This document shows, in pieces, positions 36,735 through 45,840 of a stretch of DNA of 64,000 nucleotides. The translations under genes were made by a program, and so were the position numbers. Below the pieces are notes generated by a model. It was not told the origin of the DNA, did not search any database, and saw nothing but the letters and a program-made list of their open reading frames with translations. How positions within the stretch are numbered: position 1 is the first letter of the stretch; each line of letters starts with the position of its first letter. The DNA comes from Kineosporiaceae bacterium (lineage in GTDB: Bacteria; Actinomycetota; Actinomycetes; Actinomycetales; Kineosporiaceae): positions 1-64,000 of the forward strand of contig JAEUJN010000039.1 of NCBI GenBank assembly GCA_016794595.1, in the 5' to 3' direction.

Positions 36735-38060
36735 TCAGGTCTGCAGGGGGGCGGCGGTCTGCTCGGGAAAGGCGAAACCCTCCGGCCTGGCTGTCCCCGG
36801 CAGCACCGGGATCAGCTGGCCGTACCCCGGCAACCCCGACTTCCCGGCGATCAGCGCGGCATAGGCCTGGCGCGGCGTCCAGCCCTGATCACGGTTGGCC
36901 TGCACCAGTCGGGCCACGGCCCCGGCGACCTGCGGCGCGGCGAACGAGGTGCCGGTCCACATCGCCCAGGAATCGGGGCCGAAGGTGCTGCTGCCGCCCT
37001 GGGTGGCCTCGGTCCCGTCGACGAAGGTCGAGACGATGCCCTCCCCGACGGTGGAGCAGTCGATCCAGTCCCCGCGGCTGGACCACTCGGCTCCCCGCCC
37101 GTCGGCGGTCAGCGCCGCGACCGCCACCACGTTCTTGAACGCCGCCGGCCACATCGGGGTCTCGGTGCCGTCGTTGCCGGCAGCTGCGATCACCAGCACG
37201 TCGGGGTGGGCCACGGCCAGCCGGCGCATCGCCTGGCGCAGGGCGAGTGGGGGTTCGCCGTCCGCGGTGGTGGTGCCCAGGGACAGCACGATGATCTCCT
37301 GGCCGCCCTCGGCGGCCTCGATCAGGGTGTCGGCCAGCAGGTCCTCCCGGCCCACACCGTCGGTGTCGAGGGCGCGGTAGGCCGTGATCCGGGCGCTCGG
37401 GCACACCTGCTGCACGATCCCGGCGACGAACGTGCCGTGCCCGGCGCCCAGGTCGAGCAGGGTGTCGGTGTCGCGGGCCGAGTCCAGCTCGTCGATGTTG
37501 CCCGGCTGGTCCTCGGTGTCGGGCCGACGGATCAGGCCCGCCAGCCACTGGTCGCGGCGGACCTCGGCGGTCACCCCGGTGTCGATCACGGCGACCCGCG
37601 CCGGCTCGGACTCGGCGAGGTCGGCGACGATCCGGTCGCTGAAGGCCAGGCGGCGATCGGTCGGCTCGGGTGAGCTGTCTCCCTTGATCACCGAACGGCC
37701 CTGGCAGACGACGTGGATCGGGGCCAGCTCCGTGGTCGCGTTGCGCCGCCGCTGGTAGAAGTCGGCCTCGGCCGCCTCCGCCCGGTCGACGCCGAACCAG
37801 GCGATGCCCTCGCCGTCGAGGGCGTGGACCAGCCGCTCGTCCTTGACGTAGGCGGGCTCGTTCACGACCCCCTCGAACGAGACGATGTCGAACCGGGAGG
37901 GCTGGTCGCGGCGTCGGGCCGCGTTGCGCTGCATGGTGAATCGCTCGGTGTGGCCGAGCGCGGTCAGCTGGCGGCCGAGCAGGTCGCGTTCGGCCTCGGC
38001 GATCGCCTGCTGCTCGGGTGGGTAGGAGTAGTCCTGGGGGCGGATCTGGTGCCCGCTCAT
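36735..38060 (-). CDS. S8 subtilisin-family serine peptidase, cytoplasmic
   Basis: 441 aa. A 150-residue N-terminal region without a signal peptide or membrane helix precedes a subtilase domain with the full triad: Asp160 (VIDTGV), His208 (GHGTFVAGI), oxyanion Asn296 (AAGND) and Ser372 (GTSFAAPQVAG). The N-terminal region (SFEGVVNEPAYVKDERLVHAL, then DFYQRRRNAT) is not a standard propeptide. A leaderless subtilase divergent from a TPR-CHAT protein is an arrangement that recurs in actinobacteria and suggests a paired intracellular protease module. Substrate unknown. Confidence 0.88.
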   Translation of the reverse strand: MSGHQIRPQDYSYPPEQQAIAEAERDLLGRQLTALGHTERFTMQRNAARRRDQPSRFDIVSFEGVVNEPAYVKDERLVHALDGEGIAWFGVDRAEAAEADFYQRRRNATTELAPIHVVCQGRSVIKGDSSPEPTDRRLAFSDRIVADLAESEPARVAVIDTGVTAEVRRDQWLAGLIRRPDTEDQPGNIDELDSARDTDTLLDLGAGHGTFVAGIVQQVCPSARITAYRALDTDGVGREDLLADTLIEAAEGGQEIIVLSLGTTTADGEPPLALRQAMRRLAVAHPDVLVIAAAGNDGTETPMWPAAFKNVVAVAALTADGRGAEWSSRGDWIDCSTVGEGIVSTFVDGTEATQGGSSTFGPDSWAMWTGTSFAAPQVAGAVARLVQANRDQGWTPRQAYAALIAGKSGLPGYGQLIPVLPGTARPEGFAFPEQTAAPLQT

Positions 38061-38158
38061 CGTGTGCCTTTCCTCGGGTGTTCCGGGCCGGTGGTGCGGT
38101 GGATCGGGTCTCTACGATGTGGGTGCAGTCTGGTTCCCCGGCAGAGGCGGTTTCGGCC

Positions 38159-40879
38159 ATGGTCCCCACCCCCGCACCGGCGGCGTGGGGCCCGAGCCTG
38201 CTGCGCCGAGCCGAGCTGGCATACGAGGGAGCAGTTTCCGACCCTGGTTCGTACAGCTCGCGGACCAGGTTGTTGATCGAGGAGTGCCGCCGCGCCGGGG
38301 ACCACGAGGCGCACGTCGTGGCTCTGCACGCGCTGGGCTGGATCGAGCACCTGCTGGTCGGCAATCATGCCGCGCGCCAGCGGCTGGACGTGGCCGTTCG
38401 GCTCGCCCAGCGTCACGGCATCCACCACCGGCTGCCCGAGCTGCTGGCCAGCCGCGCGGCGGTGAACCAGGAGCTGGGCCGGATGACGGCCGCCCACGCC
38501 GACCTCGATCGGGCGCTGACCTGGGCGGCCCGGTACGGCGCCGCCGAGGACGCCGGGACCTGGTCGCGGATCGCTCATCAGCAGGCCGTCCTGCGCCACA
38601 ACCAGGGCGACCTGGCCCAGGCCCAGCAGCTCTACCGCACCCTGCTGGACCGACCCGGCTGCCCGGCGTCCGTGCACGCCAAGGCGGGTAACAATCTCGG
38701 CCACCTGCTCGCCATGTGCGGCCACGCCGAGGAGGGGCTGGGTTTCGTGGACGCCGCGCTCGCCGAGGCGCAGGCGCTCGGGGCGGGGCTGGCCGCCGCG
38801 GTGGCCCAGACCCGGGCGTGGGTGCTGATGCAGCTCGGCCGGCTGCCGGAGAGCATGCACGCCTTCGAGGACGCCGAGAAGCGCTTCGCCGAGGCAGGGC
38901 TGCCCACGGCGGACTTCTCCCTGGAGTACGCCGACGCGCTGGTCGACCTGCGCCTGGTCCGGGAGGCGGCCGAGGTCACCCAGCGCGCCGTCGGGGATCT
39001 GGAACGCCTCGGTGCCCCCCTGGTGTCGGCCGAGGCCCGGCTGCGTCGGGCCCGGCTGTCGATGCTGGCCGGGGAACCGGCCCAGGCGCTGGCCCAGATC
39101 GACACCGCGGTCGCCGCCCTGCGCCGTCAGCGCCGCCCGACCTGGGTGGCCGGCGCGCTGGTCACCCGGGCCGAACTCGTGATGGAGCTGGATGCGGCCA
39201 CCGGCGAGGACCTGCGGACGATCCGGCGGGCGGCCCGCACGCTGGAGCGCTGGCAGATGACCTCGGCGGTGGAGGCTCACCTGGTCGCCGGCCGGCTGGC
39301 CGTCCGGTTGGATCGGGGCTCGGTGGCCAGGCAGTCCTGGGCCCGCGCCCACGACCTGGCCCGCACCCGCCCGGTGCTGGTCCGGCTGCGCGGGCAGCTG
39401 GCCGCCGCGTCGGCCGCCGAACTGGACGGCGCCCCGCGCGAGGTGCTGCGGCACGCCCGGCGGGGGCTGGACGACCTGGCTCGTCACCGGGCGGCCCTGC
39501 CCTCGATGGAGTTGCGCGCCCTGGCCTCCGGCCACGGCGAGGAGCTCGGGGTGCTCGGCCTGCGTGCGTTGGTCCCCTCGGCTCCCCCCGCACAGGTCCT
39601 CACCTGGCTCGAGCGCACCCGGGCCGCGGCGATGGTGCTCGTGGACCCTCCCCCGGCGCCGGAACTCCAGCAGGACCTGGCCACCCTGCGCGGCCTGGAG
39701 ATGGACCTGCGTGAGGCCCGCCGCACCGCCGCGCGCGAATCCCAGGAGCTGCTCGCCCGGGTGCGCACCCTGGAGGGCCGGATCCGCCGGGCGGCCTGGT
39801 CGAGCCTGTCCCCGACGGCCGCCGGATCGGCCCGGTTGCCGGACGTCGGCGCGCTGCGGGCGGGCCTGGACGGCGCCGCCCTGGTCGAGTTCGCCGTCCT
39901 GGACGGCACGCTGCTGGCTGTGGTGATGGGTCCACGGCGTACCCGGATGGTCCGGCTGGGCAGCTACCGGGACGTGGCCGTCGAGCGGGAGGCCCTGCGG
40001 TTCTCGGTCCGCCGGCTGGGCCGCGGGGGCAGCGCGGCCCGGGCGTCCCTGAGGTCGGCCATGTTCGTGGTGGACCGCCTGCGCGAGTTGCTGATCCGGC
40101 CGTTGGGGGTGGCCCCGGACGCTCCTGTGGTGGTGGTCCCGGCCCGCGGGCTGCACGGCGTCCCGTGGTCGGCCCTGCACGATGCGCCGGTGAGCGTGGC
40201 GCCGTCCGCGGCGGTGTGGCTGCGCACCCGGGCCGAGGCGCGGCTGCCGCTCGGTGCGGGTCTCGCCGGGGACGGACGCTCTGCCGTCGGGGACGTCGTC
40301 CTGGTGGCCGGACCCGACCTGCCCGGCGCGCTGGCCGAGGTCACCCGGCTCCGGGAGACCCATCGTGCGGCCCGTGGCCCGGGTGGTGCCCGGGTGATGC
40401 TGCCCCCGGCGAGCACGGTCCCGGCGGTGATCGAGGCGCTGTCCTCGGCCCGGTTGGCCCACCTGGCCTGCCACGGTTACCTGCGCACCGACAACCCGAC
40501 CTTCTCCTCGTTCCAGCTCAGCGACGGCCCGCTGACCGTGCAGGAGCTGGCCGCCTCGCACCGGCTGGTGCACCGGGTGGTGCTGGCCGCGTGCCGCTCG
40601 GGTGCGCAGGTCACCTACGCCGGTGAGGAGGTGCTCGGCTTCGTCAGTGCCTTCCTGGCCCGCGGGACGGCGGGCATGGTCGCCTCGACCGTGCCGGTAC
40701 CGGACGGCGAGAGCGTGCCGCTGATGACCGCGCTGCACGAACGGATCGCCGCCGGGGACACCCTGGCGGTGGCGCTGTCCGCGGCGCGAGCCAGGCTCGG
40801 GACGTCCGCCCGGGACTTCGCCGACCGCCCGGTGGACTTCATGGCCTGGTTCGCCTACACCGCCTACGGCGCCGCCTGA
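38159..40879 (+). CDS. TPR-repeat CHAT-domain (caspase-like) protein
   Basis: About 906 aa from ATG 38159 (an in-frame ATG at 38117 lies within TACGAT, a likely minus-10 at 38113-38118, so I prefer the later one). Residues 15-480 are alpha-helical TPR-like repeats (ELLASRAAVNQELGRMTAAHADLDRAL and similar). A short coiled coil (about 500-555) leads to a C-terminal CHAT domain with catalytic His772 (HLACHGYL) and Cys812 (LAACRSG). CHAT proteins are caspase/separase-like proteases, and in Craspase a TPR-CHAT subunit is activated by RNA sensing. No CRISPR component is seen here. It is divergent from the S8 peptidase. Confidence 0.87.
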   Translation: MVPTPAPAAWGPSLLRRAELAYEGAVSDPGSYSSRTRLLIEECRRAGDHEAHVVALHALGWIEHLLVGNHAARQRLDVAVRLAQRHGIHHRLPELLASRAAVNQELGRMTAAHADLDRALTWAARYGAAEDAGTWSRIAHQQAVLRHNQGDLAQAQQLYRTLLDRPGCPASVHAKAGNNLGHLLAMCGHAEEGLGFVDAALAEAQALGAGLAAAVAQTRAWVLMQLGRLPESMHAFEDAEKRFAEAGLPTADFSLEYADALVDLRLVREAAEVTQRAVGDLERLGAPLVSAEARLRRARLSMLAGEPAQALAQIDTAVAALRRQRRPTWVAGALVTRAELVMELDAATGEDLRTIRRAARTLERWQMTSAVEAHLVAGRLAVRLDRGSVARQSWARAHDLARTRPVLVRLRGQLAAASAAELDGAPREVLRHARRGLDDLARHRAALPSMELRALASGHGEELGVLGLRALVPSAPPAQVLTWLERTRAAAMVLVDPPPAPELQQDLATLRGLEMDLREARRTAARESQELLARVRTLEGRIRRAAWSSLSPTAAGSARLPDVGALRAGLDGAALVEFAVLDGTLLAVVMGPRRTRMVRLGSYRDVAVEREALRFSVRRLGRGGSAARASLRSAMFVVDRLRELLIRPLGVAPDAPVVVVPARGLHGVPWSALHDAPVSVAPSAAVWLRTRAEARLPLGAGLAGDGRSAVGDVVLVAGPDLPGALAEVTRLRETHRAARGPGGARVMLPPASTVPAVIEALSSARLAHLACHGYLRTDNPTFSSFQLSDGPLTVQELAASHRLVHRVVLAACRSGAQVTYAGEEVLGFVSAFLARGTAGMVASTVPVPDGESVPLMTALHERIAAGDTLAVALSAARARLGTSARDFADRPVDFMAWFAYTAYGAA

Positions 40880-40917
40880 CCCCACCCCCACCCTCCCCAA
40901 CCCAACCCCCCAACCAC

Positions 40918-41021
40918 CAACCCGCTCATGCTCCCTGGGCGACCCGCCATGCTCCGCCGATATCGGTACACAGCTCACGTATCGACCCCAATCACCGGCA
41001 CCTGCGGAGCATGATCGGGTT
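40918..41021. repeat. Palindromic intergenic element, copy 1
   Basis: Left arm AACCCGCTCATGCTCC, a second CATGCTCC 17 nt on, a variable centre, and right arm CTGCGGAGCATGATCGGGTT. It begins 38 bp after the TPR-CHAT stop, after a C-rich run, and ends 33 bp before the glycosylase ATG. Confidence 0.85.
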
Positions 41022-41054
41022 CAGCTCGGTCGGGCGCTCGGGCAAACTGGGCCC

Positions 41055-41939
41055 ATGCCCGAGTTGCCCGAGGTGGAGGCCCTGGCCGGCTTCCTGCGGG
41101 AGCGTGCCGTCGGTCTGGTGATCGCCGGGGTCGAGGTGGGCACGATCAACGTGCTGAAGACCTTCGATCCGCAGCCGAGCGCGCTGGGCGGCATGACCAT
41201 CGACGGCGTCGCTCGGCACGGCAAGTTCCTCGACCTGGACGTCGGCGGGCTGCACCTGGTGTTCCACCTCGCCCGCGCCGGATGGTTGCGCTGGTCCGAT
41301 GCCCTGGCCGCCACGGTGATCCGGCCCGGCAAGGGGCCGATCGCCCTGCGGGTGCGCCTGGCCGACCCGGACGCGCTCGACGGCGCCGGCTCGCCGGGGT
41401 TCGACCTCACCGAGGCGGGCACCCAGAAGCGGTTGGCCGTCTACGTGGTGCGCTCGGCCTCCGAGGTGCCCGGAATCGCCGCTCTGGGTCCGGACCCGCT
41501 CGGCCCGGGCTTCGACCGGGAGGCGTTGGCCGCGCTGCTCGCCGGCAAGCGGCAACAGGTCAAGGGCCTGCTGCGCGATCAGGCGGTGATCGCGGGGGTG
41601 GGCAACGCCTACAGTGACGAGGTGTTGCATGCTGCCCGGCTCTCGCCGTTCGCGATCGCGGCCACCCTGCAGGACGGCGAGGTCGACCGGCTGTACGCCG
41701 CGCTCCGGGAGGTGCTGACCTCGGCCGTCGCCGCGGCGTCCGGCAAGCCCGCCAAGGAGCTCAAGGACGCCAAGCGCGCCGGGATGCGGGTGCACGCCCG
41801 CACCGGGCAGCCCTGCCCGGTCTGTGGGGACGTCGTGCGCGAGGTCTCCTTCGCCGACTCCTCGCTGCAGTACTGCGCCACCTGCCAGACCGGGGGCAAG
41901 GTGCTCGCCGACCGACGTATGTCCCGGTTGCTCAAGTGA
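41055..41939 (+). CDS. Fpg/Nei-family DNA glycosylase
   Basis: 294 aa. N-terminal PELPE with the catalytic Pro2, H2TH motif IAGVGNAYSDEVLHAARLSP and a C-terminal zinc finger with Cys254, Cys257, Cys274 and Cys277. It excises oxidised bases (for example 8-oxoguanine or pyrimidine lesions) and nicks the strand. ELPE and the sequence fit Fpg (MutM)-like enzymes, though it is not obviously the housekeeping MutM of the rpmF-rnc locus. CAAACT ends 6 nt upstream of the ATG, so probably leaderless. It overlaps the FAH-family gene by GTGA. Confidence 0.9.
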   Translation: MPELPEVEALAGFLRERAVGLVIAGVEVGTINVLKTFDPQPSALGGMTIDGVARHGKFLDLDVGGLHLVFHLARAGWLRWSDALAATVIRPGKGPIALRVRLADPDALDGAGSPGFDLTEAGTQKRLAVYVVRSASEVPGIAALGPDPLGPGFDREALAALLAGKRQQVKGLLRDQAVIAGVGNAYSDEVLHAARLSPFAIAATLQDGEVDRLYAALREVLTSAVAAASGKPAKELKDAKRAGMRVHARTGQPCPVCGDVVREVSFADSSLQYCATCQTGGKVLADRRMSRLLK

Positions 41940-42790
41940 GCGGCGGGCCGGGGCGAGGTGCTGCGGGTGCAGGGTCCGACGGGCTGGACCCTGCCCGGCC
42001 GGACCTGGCCCAGCCGGACCCGGTCGAGGCCTGGGCCGAGCGCATCTGGACGGCGCGCACCACGGGAGCGCTGCTCGATCCCCCGAGCGCGGCCACAGGG
42101 TCGCCCGGCCCGCTGGATCTGGAGGCGGCCTACGCCGTCCAGGAATTGCTGTTCCGGCGGCGCCTGGCACGTGGGGAGCATCCTGCCGGGTTCAAGTTGG
42201 GCTACACCTCGGCGGCCATGCGGGCCCAGATGGGCATCGACGAACCGAACAGCGGCCCGCTGACCGAGCCGATGATCCTGGCCGCGGCAGGCCCCGGGTC
42301 GGTGGTGCGGTTGCCCGGCGACCTGCGCCAGCCCCGGGTCGAGCCCGAGGTTGCCCTCGTGCTCGGCCGTGACCTGACCGAGGGTGCCCCGGACGCCGTC
42401 CGGGCCGCGGTGACGGGGGCGCGGGCCGCGCTCGAGGTGGTCGACAGCAGTTGGCACGACTACCGCTTCACCCTGGCCGACAACACGGCGGACGGCTCGT
42501 CGGCGGCGTATGTCGTTCTGGGCGAACAGATCCCGCTGGACCGGGTGGACCGGCTGCCGGTGCGGCTGGTGGTCGGTGACACGGTGGCCGAAGCAGACAG
42601 TTCGGCGGCCATGGGCTCGCCCTGGACGGCGCTCGGGTGGCTGGCCGACCATCTCGCGGCCCGGGGGCAGGTGGTCCCGGCAGGCTCGGTGGTGATCACC
42701 GGCGGGTTGACCGCGGCCATCCCGGTGGCGCCGGGCCAGAGGGCGACCGCGGTCTTCGGTGAGGCCTTCGAGGTCGCCCTGACCCGCTGA
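41936..42790 (+). CDS. FAH-family hydratase/decarboxylase (2-keto-4-pentenoate type)
   Basis: 284 aa. An unusual 30-residue Gly/Pro/Asp-rich N-terminus, then a domain with GFKLGYTSAAMRAQMGI, PRVEPEVALVLG (metal-binding Glu residues) and GSPWTALGWLADHL, as in 2-keto-4-pentenoate hydratase (MhpD/XylJ) and 4-oxalocrotonate decarboxylase (XylK). It would act in meta-cleavage of aromatic compounds, but no other pathway gene is nearby, so hydratase versus decarboxylase is open. The GTG overlaps the glycosylase stop; a later start is possible because the N-terminus is unlike the family. Confidence 0.8.
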   Translation: MSGGPGRGAAGAGSDGLDPARPDLAQPDPVEAWAERIWTARTTGALLDPPSAATGSPGPLDLEAAYAVQELLFRRRLARGEHPAGFKLGYTSAAMRAQMGIDEPNSGPLTEPMILAAAGPGSVVRLPGDLRQPRVEPEVALVLGRDLTEGAPDAVRAAVTGARAALEVVDSSWHDYRFTLADNTADGSSAAYVVLGEQIPLDRVDRLPVRLVVGDTVAEADSSAAMGSPWTALGWLADHLAARGQVVPAGSVVITGGLTAAIPVAPGQRATAVFGEAFEVALTR

Positions 42791-42840
42791 GGCCGCAGGT
42801 CGGGCGGCCTTGGCCCCCGGCGCCCGGCGGGGGCCGAGAG

Positions 42841-42846
42841 TAGGTT
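42841..42846 (+). promoter_or_regulatory. Minus-10 box of a probable leaderless gene
   Basis: TAGGTT ends 7 nt before the GTG at 42854; no Shine-Dalgarno is present. Confidence 0.5.
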
Positions 42847-42853
42847 CGCTCGC

Positions 42854-43999
42854 GTGGGCTCGGTGGTCGTGCAGCGTGGCACCCCGGCGGCGGGCGTGGT
42901 GAGTGCCCTGCCGTCCGGTGAGTCGGCCGTGGACCTGATGGGGCTGCCGATGAGCACGGACCTGGCGCCGGAGGCCACCATCGGGCAGTGCCTGTCCCTG
43001 CTCGATGCCGACGCCTTCCTGGTGCTGCGCGACGGCGTCCTGGTCTGTGAGGAGTACGGCACGCCCGAGGCCGAGCACACCCCGCACCCGCTGATGTCGG
43101 TGACCAAGTCGGTCGTGGGCTGCCTGGCCGGGATGCTGATCGCCGACGGTCTGCTCGACCCGGACGCCGCGGCGTCCGGCTATGTGCCCGACCTGGCCCG
43201 CGGCGGGTACGCGAGGGCGACCGTACGCGACCTGCTCGACATGCGGACCGGCGGCGACTATCGCGAGACCTACGACGACCCGGCCGGTGAACTCGGTCGG
43301 CTGGGTCAGATCTGCGGGTGGTGGCCCCGCACCGAGCCCGACCTGCCCGGGGCGGTGCGCCCGTGGCTGGCCACGATCGATCGACCGGCGACCCCCGGGG
43401 GGCCGTTCGCCTACCGGTCGGCCGACACCGAGGTCCTGGGCTGGGTGATCGAGACGATCACCGGGACGGCGCTGCCGGAACTGGTGGGCCGGCGCCTGCT
43501 GTCCCCGATCGGGGCCGAGGCGGACGGCGTGTTCGAGGTGGATCCGGCCGGGGACGCTCTGGCCTCGGGCGGGCTCGCCCTGGTGCCCCGCGACGTCGTC
43601 CGGTTGGGCCGGCTGGTGCTGGACGGCGGGGCGGTCGGGGAGCATCAGGTGCTGCCCTCCCGGTTCCTCAAGGACACCTGGACCGGCCAGCCGGACTCGG
43701 TGGCTGCCTTCCACCACCGGGTCGGGGCGGCGGTGGGTCAGGATGCCCCGTACCCCCCGAAGGGCTTGTACCGCAACCAGTTCTGGGTGCTCGAGCAGGG
43801 GCGGCGCCGGCTGCTGGCGCTGGGTGTGCACGGCCAGTTACTGCTCGTGGACGGCGACGCGCGAGTGGTCGTCGTCCTGCTGTCGAACTGGCCGGTGCCG
43901 CAGGATCCCCGCCGGTTCGACACCGGCCTGGCCGTGGCCCTGCAGGTGACTCGCGCGATCGGCGAGCACCCCGAGCACGGGCTGTCGCTGCACGGCTGA
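42854..43999 (+). CDS. Class C beta-lactamase-like (NylB-type) serine hydrolase A
   Basis: 381 aa, no signal peptide. Active-site SVTK at 82-85 (Ser82, Lys85), a YRSADTEVLGW motif in place of YSN, and GVHGQ as the third motif. SxxK, Tyr and HGQ together resemble 6-aminohexanoate-oligomer hydrolase NylB and related amide or ester hydrolases rather than true beta-lactamases. It is the first of two such genes bracketing an ATP-grasp ligase gene; the other (45841-47124) shares the same motifs, including the HGQ and NQFW segments. Substrate unknown, but hydrolysis of an amide or peptide is a reasonable guess. Confidence 0.85.
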   Translation: MGSVVVQRGTPAAGVVSALPSGESAVDLMGLPMSTDLAPEATIGQCLSLLDADAFLVLRDGVLVCEEYGTPEAEHTPHPLMSVTKSVVGCLAGMLIADGLLDPDAAASGYVPDLARGGYARATVRDLLDMRTGGDYRETYDDPAGELGRLGQICGWWPRTEPDLPGAVRPWLATIDRPATPGGPFAYRSADTEVLGWVIETITGTALPELVGRRLLSPIGAEADGVFEVDPAGDALASGGLALVPRDVVRLGRLVLDGGAVGEHQVLPSRFLKDTWTGQPDSVAAFHHRVGAAVGQDAPYPPKGLYRNQFWVLEQGRRRLLALGVHGQLLLVDGDARVVVVLLSNWPVPQDPRRFDTGLAVALQVTRAIGEHPEHGLSLHG

Positions 44000-44109
44000 G
44001 CCTGTCGGGGGATCTGCCGAGAGGGGCTGGGCGTGGATGCCCCACTTCGGGCAAGATGTGCGGGCCCGTCCACCCGAGCCGACCCCGGACCCGCCGGAAG
44101 GAAGATCGC

Positions 44110-45792
44110 ATGAGCCGCAAGGGTGCGACCAAGGTCAGTACGACCAAGGCGACCACGTCCGTGAAATCCGGTAAGGCCACCAAGGCCGCGAAATCTGCCA
44201 AGGCTGCCAAGCAGAGCAAGGCCGGCAAGGCCGGCAAGGCCGGCAAGGCTGTGCGAGAGGCCAAGGCGGTGAAGGCGGGCAAGGCTGCCTCTCGCCCGGC
44301 CAAGGACCTGCTCGCCGACCGCAGCGGCAAGGACGGGCGGATCCGGTTGCGCAACATGTCCGAGGTGCGCACCTTCTTCCGGACCAACGAGACGCCGATC
44401 GTGTTCATCGGTCCGACCGCCTTCAACCTGCTGGGTATCGACCGCTGGGTGCGCAACTTCTCGTTCGTGACCTTCTACGACTCCTGGGACGGCTACCACC
44501 CCCGGGTCTACTGCCCGCCGCAGATCGAGCACCCGGAGTTCACCTGTGGTGAGGACATCAACAACTACCTGCTGACCCACCCGGCGGTGCGCGAGCACAT
44601 CGCCGCCCAGGTCCACCGTCCGGGTGATCGCCCCAAGGTGGCGATGGTGTTCTTCGACGAACGCACCGAGCAGATCTGTGCCGAGGCCGGCTACGACCTG
44701 ATCCTGCCGCCGTACGCCCTGCGGAACCACCTGGACTCCAAGATCACGACCACGCGGCTGGGCGCCGAGGCGGGGGCCCCGAGCGTGCCGAACATCCTCA
44801 CCACGGTGGAGTCCTGGGAGGACCTGGTGGCCCAGGCCGAGCGCGCCGGGTTGGGGCGGGACCTGGTGCTGCAGAAGGCCTATGGCGACTCGGGCAAGAC
44901 CACGTTCTTCGTTGCCTCGCGGGCGGACTGGAACAAGTGCGCCACCGCGGTGGTCGGCGAGCAGGTCAAGGTGATGAAGCGGATCACCAACCGTGCGATC
45001 GCCGTGGAGGCGGTGAACACCCGGCACGGCACCATCGTGGGCCCGTTCATGACCGACCTGACCGGTTACCCCGAGCTGACCCCCTACCGCGGTGGTTGGT
45101 GCGGCAACGACCTGTTCCCGGAGGCGCTCAACCCGGATCAGCGGGCGCGCGCCGTCCGGCACGTGCGCCGCCTGGGCGACCGGCTGCGCAAGGAGGGCTA
45201 CCGCGGCTTCTTCGAGATCGACGTCCTGGTCGACCTGGACACCGACGAGGTGTACTTGGGCGAGCTGAACCCGCGGGTCTCGGGGGCCAGTTCGATGACC
45301 AACGTGACCGCCGGGGCCTACGCCGACGTGCCGCTGTTCCTGTTCCACCTGTTGGAGTTCCTGGACGTCGACTACTCCGTCGATGTCGACGAGATCAACG
45401 AGCGGTGGCTCGAGCTGGCGGCAGTGGACGTCTGGAGCCAGCTGATCATGAAGATCCCGGACGGCGAGGTGCGGCGGATCAACCGGGCCCCGGAGACCGG
45501 CATCTACCGGTTGCGCAGCGATGGCAGCCTGCAGTTCGTGCGTCCCACGCTGGACTGGCACTACCTGGCCGACGCCGACGAGGCGTTCTTCCTGCGGGTG
45601 TACGGCCCGGGGGACTACCTGTTCAAGGGTGCCGACATCGGGATCCTGGTGTCCAAGGCGCGCATGCAGACCGACGACCCGGACCTGACCGAGAAGTGCC
45701 GCAGCTTCATCGAGGGCATCCACGCCGAGTACGAGACCTCGGCGATCCGCGCCAAACCCAAGCCCATCAGCCACCTCGCCTACCTCAAGTAG
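44110..45792 (+). CDS. ATP-grasp ligase with Lys/Ala-rich histone-like N-terminal tail
   Basis: 560 aa. Residues 1-70 are a low-complexity basic tail (KAAKSAKAAKQSKAGKAGKAGK and similar) like histone H1 or the tails of HupS/Lsr2-type proteins. An ATP-grasp region follows at about 200-470, with VLQKAYGDSGKTTFF and the metal-binding ELNPRVSGASS. A C-terminal 80 residues end in a basic segment. It resembles proteins labelled biotin carboxylase, but no biotin-carrier domain or carboxyltransferase is nearby, so a different ATP-dependent ligation (amide, peptide or carboxylate activation) is equally possible. AAGGAAG precedes the ATG. Flanking serine hydrolases may act on its product. Confidence 0.78.
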   Translation: MSRKGATKVSTTKATTSVKSGKATKAAKSAKAAKQSKAGKAGKAGKAVREAKAVKAGKAASRPAKDLLADRSGKDGRIRLRNMSEVRTFFRTNETPIVFIGPTAFNLLGIDRWVRNFSFVTFYDSWDGYHPRVYCPPQIEHPEFTCGEDINNYLLTHPAVREHIAAQVHRPGDRPKVAMVFFDERTEQICAEAGYDLILPPYALRNHLDSKITTTRLGAEAGAPSVPNILTTVESWEDLVAQAERAGLGRDLVLQKAYGDSGKTTFFVASRADWNKCATAVVGEQVKVMKRITNRAIAVEAVNTRHGTIVGPFMTDLTGYPELTPYRGGWCGNDLFPEALNPDQRARAVRHVRRLGDRLRKEGYRGFFEIDVLVDLDTDEVYLGELNPRVSGASSMTNVTAGAYADVPLFLFHLLEFLDVDYSVDVDEINERWLELAAVDVWSQLIMKIPDGEVRRINRAPETGIYRLRSDGSLQFVRPTLDWHYLADADEAFFLRVYGPGDYLFKGADIGILVSKARMQTDDPDLTEKCRSFIEGIHAEYETSAIRAKPKPISHLAYLK

Positions 45793-45840
45793 CCCCCCCG
45801 CCCAACCAGTGAGCAGGTTGGGGTGGGCCTGGGCGAGCGA

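Noticed and set aside
36735-40879. Craspase (type III-E CRISPR) module
   Set aside because: A TPR-CHAT protein is present, but there is no Cas7-11 or CRISPR array.
38057-40978. 973-codon open frame antisense to the TPR-CHAT gene
   Set aside because: Composition is His/Gln/Arg/Gly-rich with no domains, as expected of a shadow frame in GC-rich DNA; the sense strand has coherent TPR and CHAT motifs.
41609-43831. 740-codon frame antisense to the glycosylase, FAH and serine hydrolase genes
   Set aside because: It covers three recognisable genes on the plus strand and has no recognisable domain.
43738-45774. 678-codon frame antisense to the ATP-grasp gene
   Set aside because: Shadow of a strongly conserved ATP-grasp coding region.
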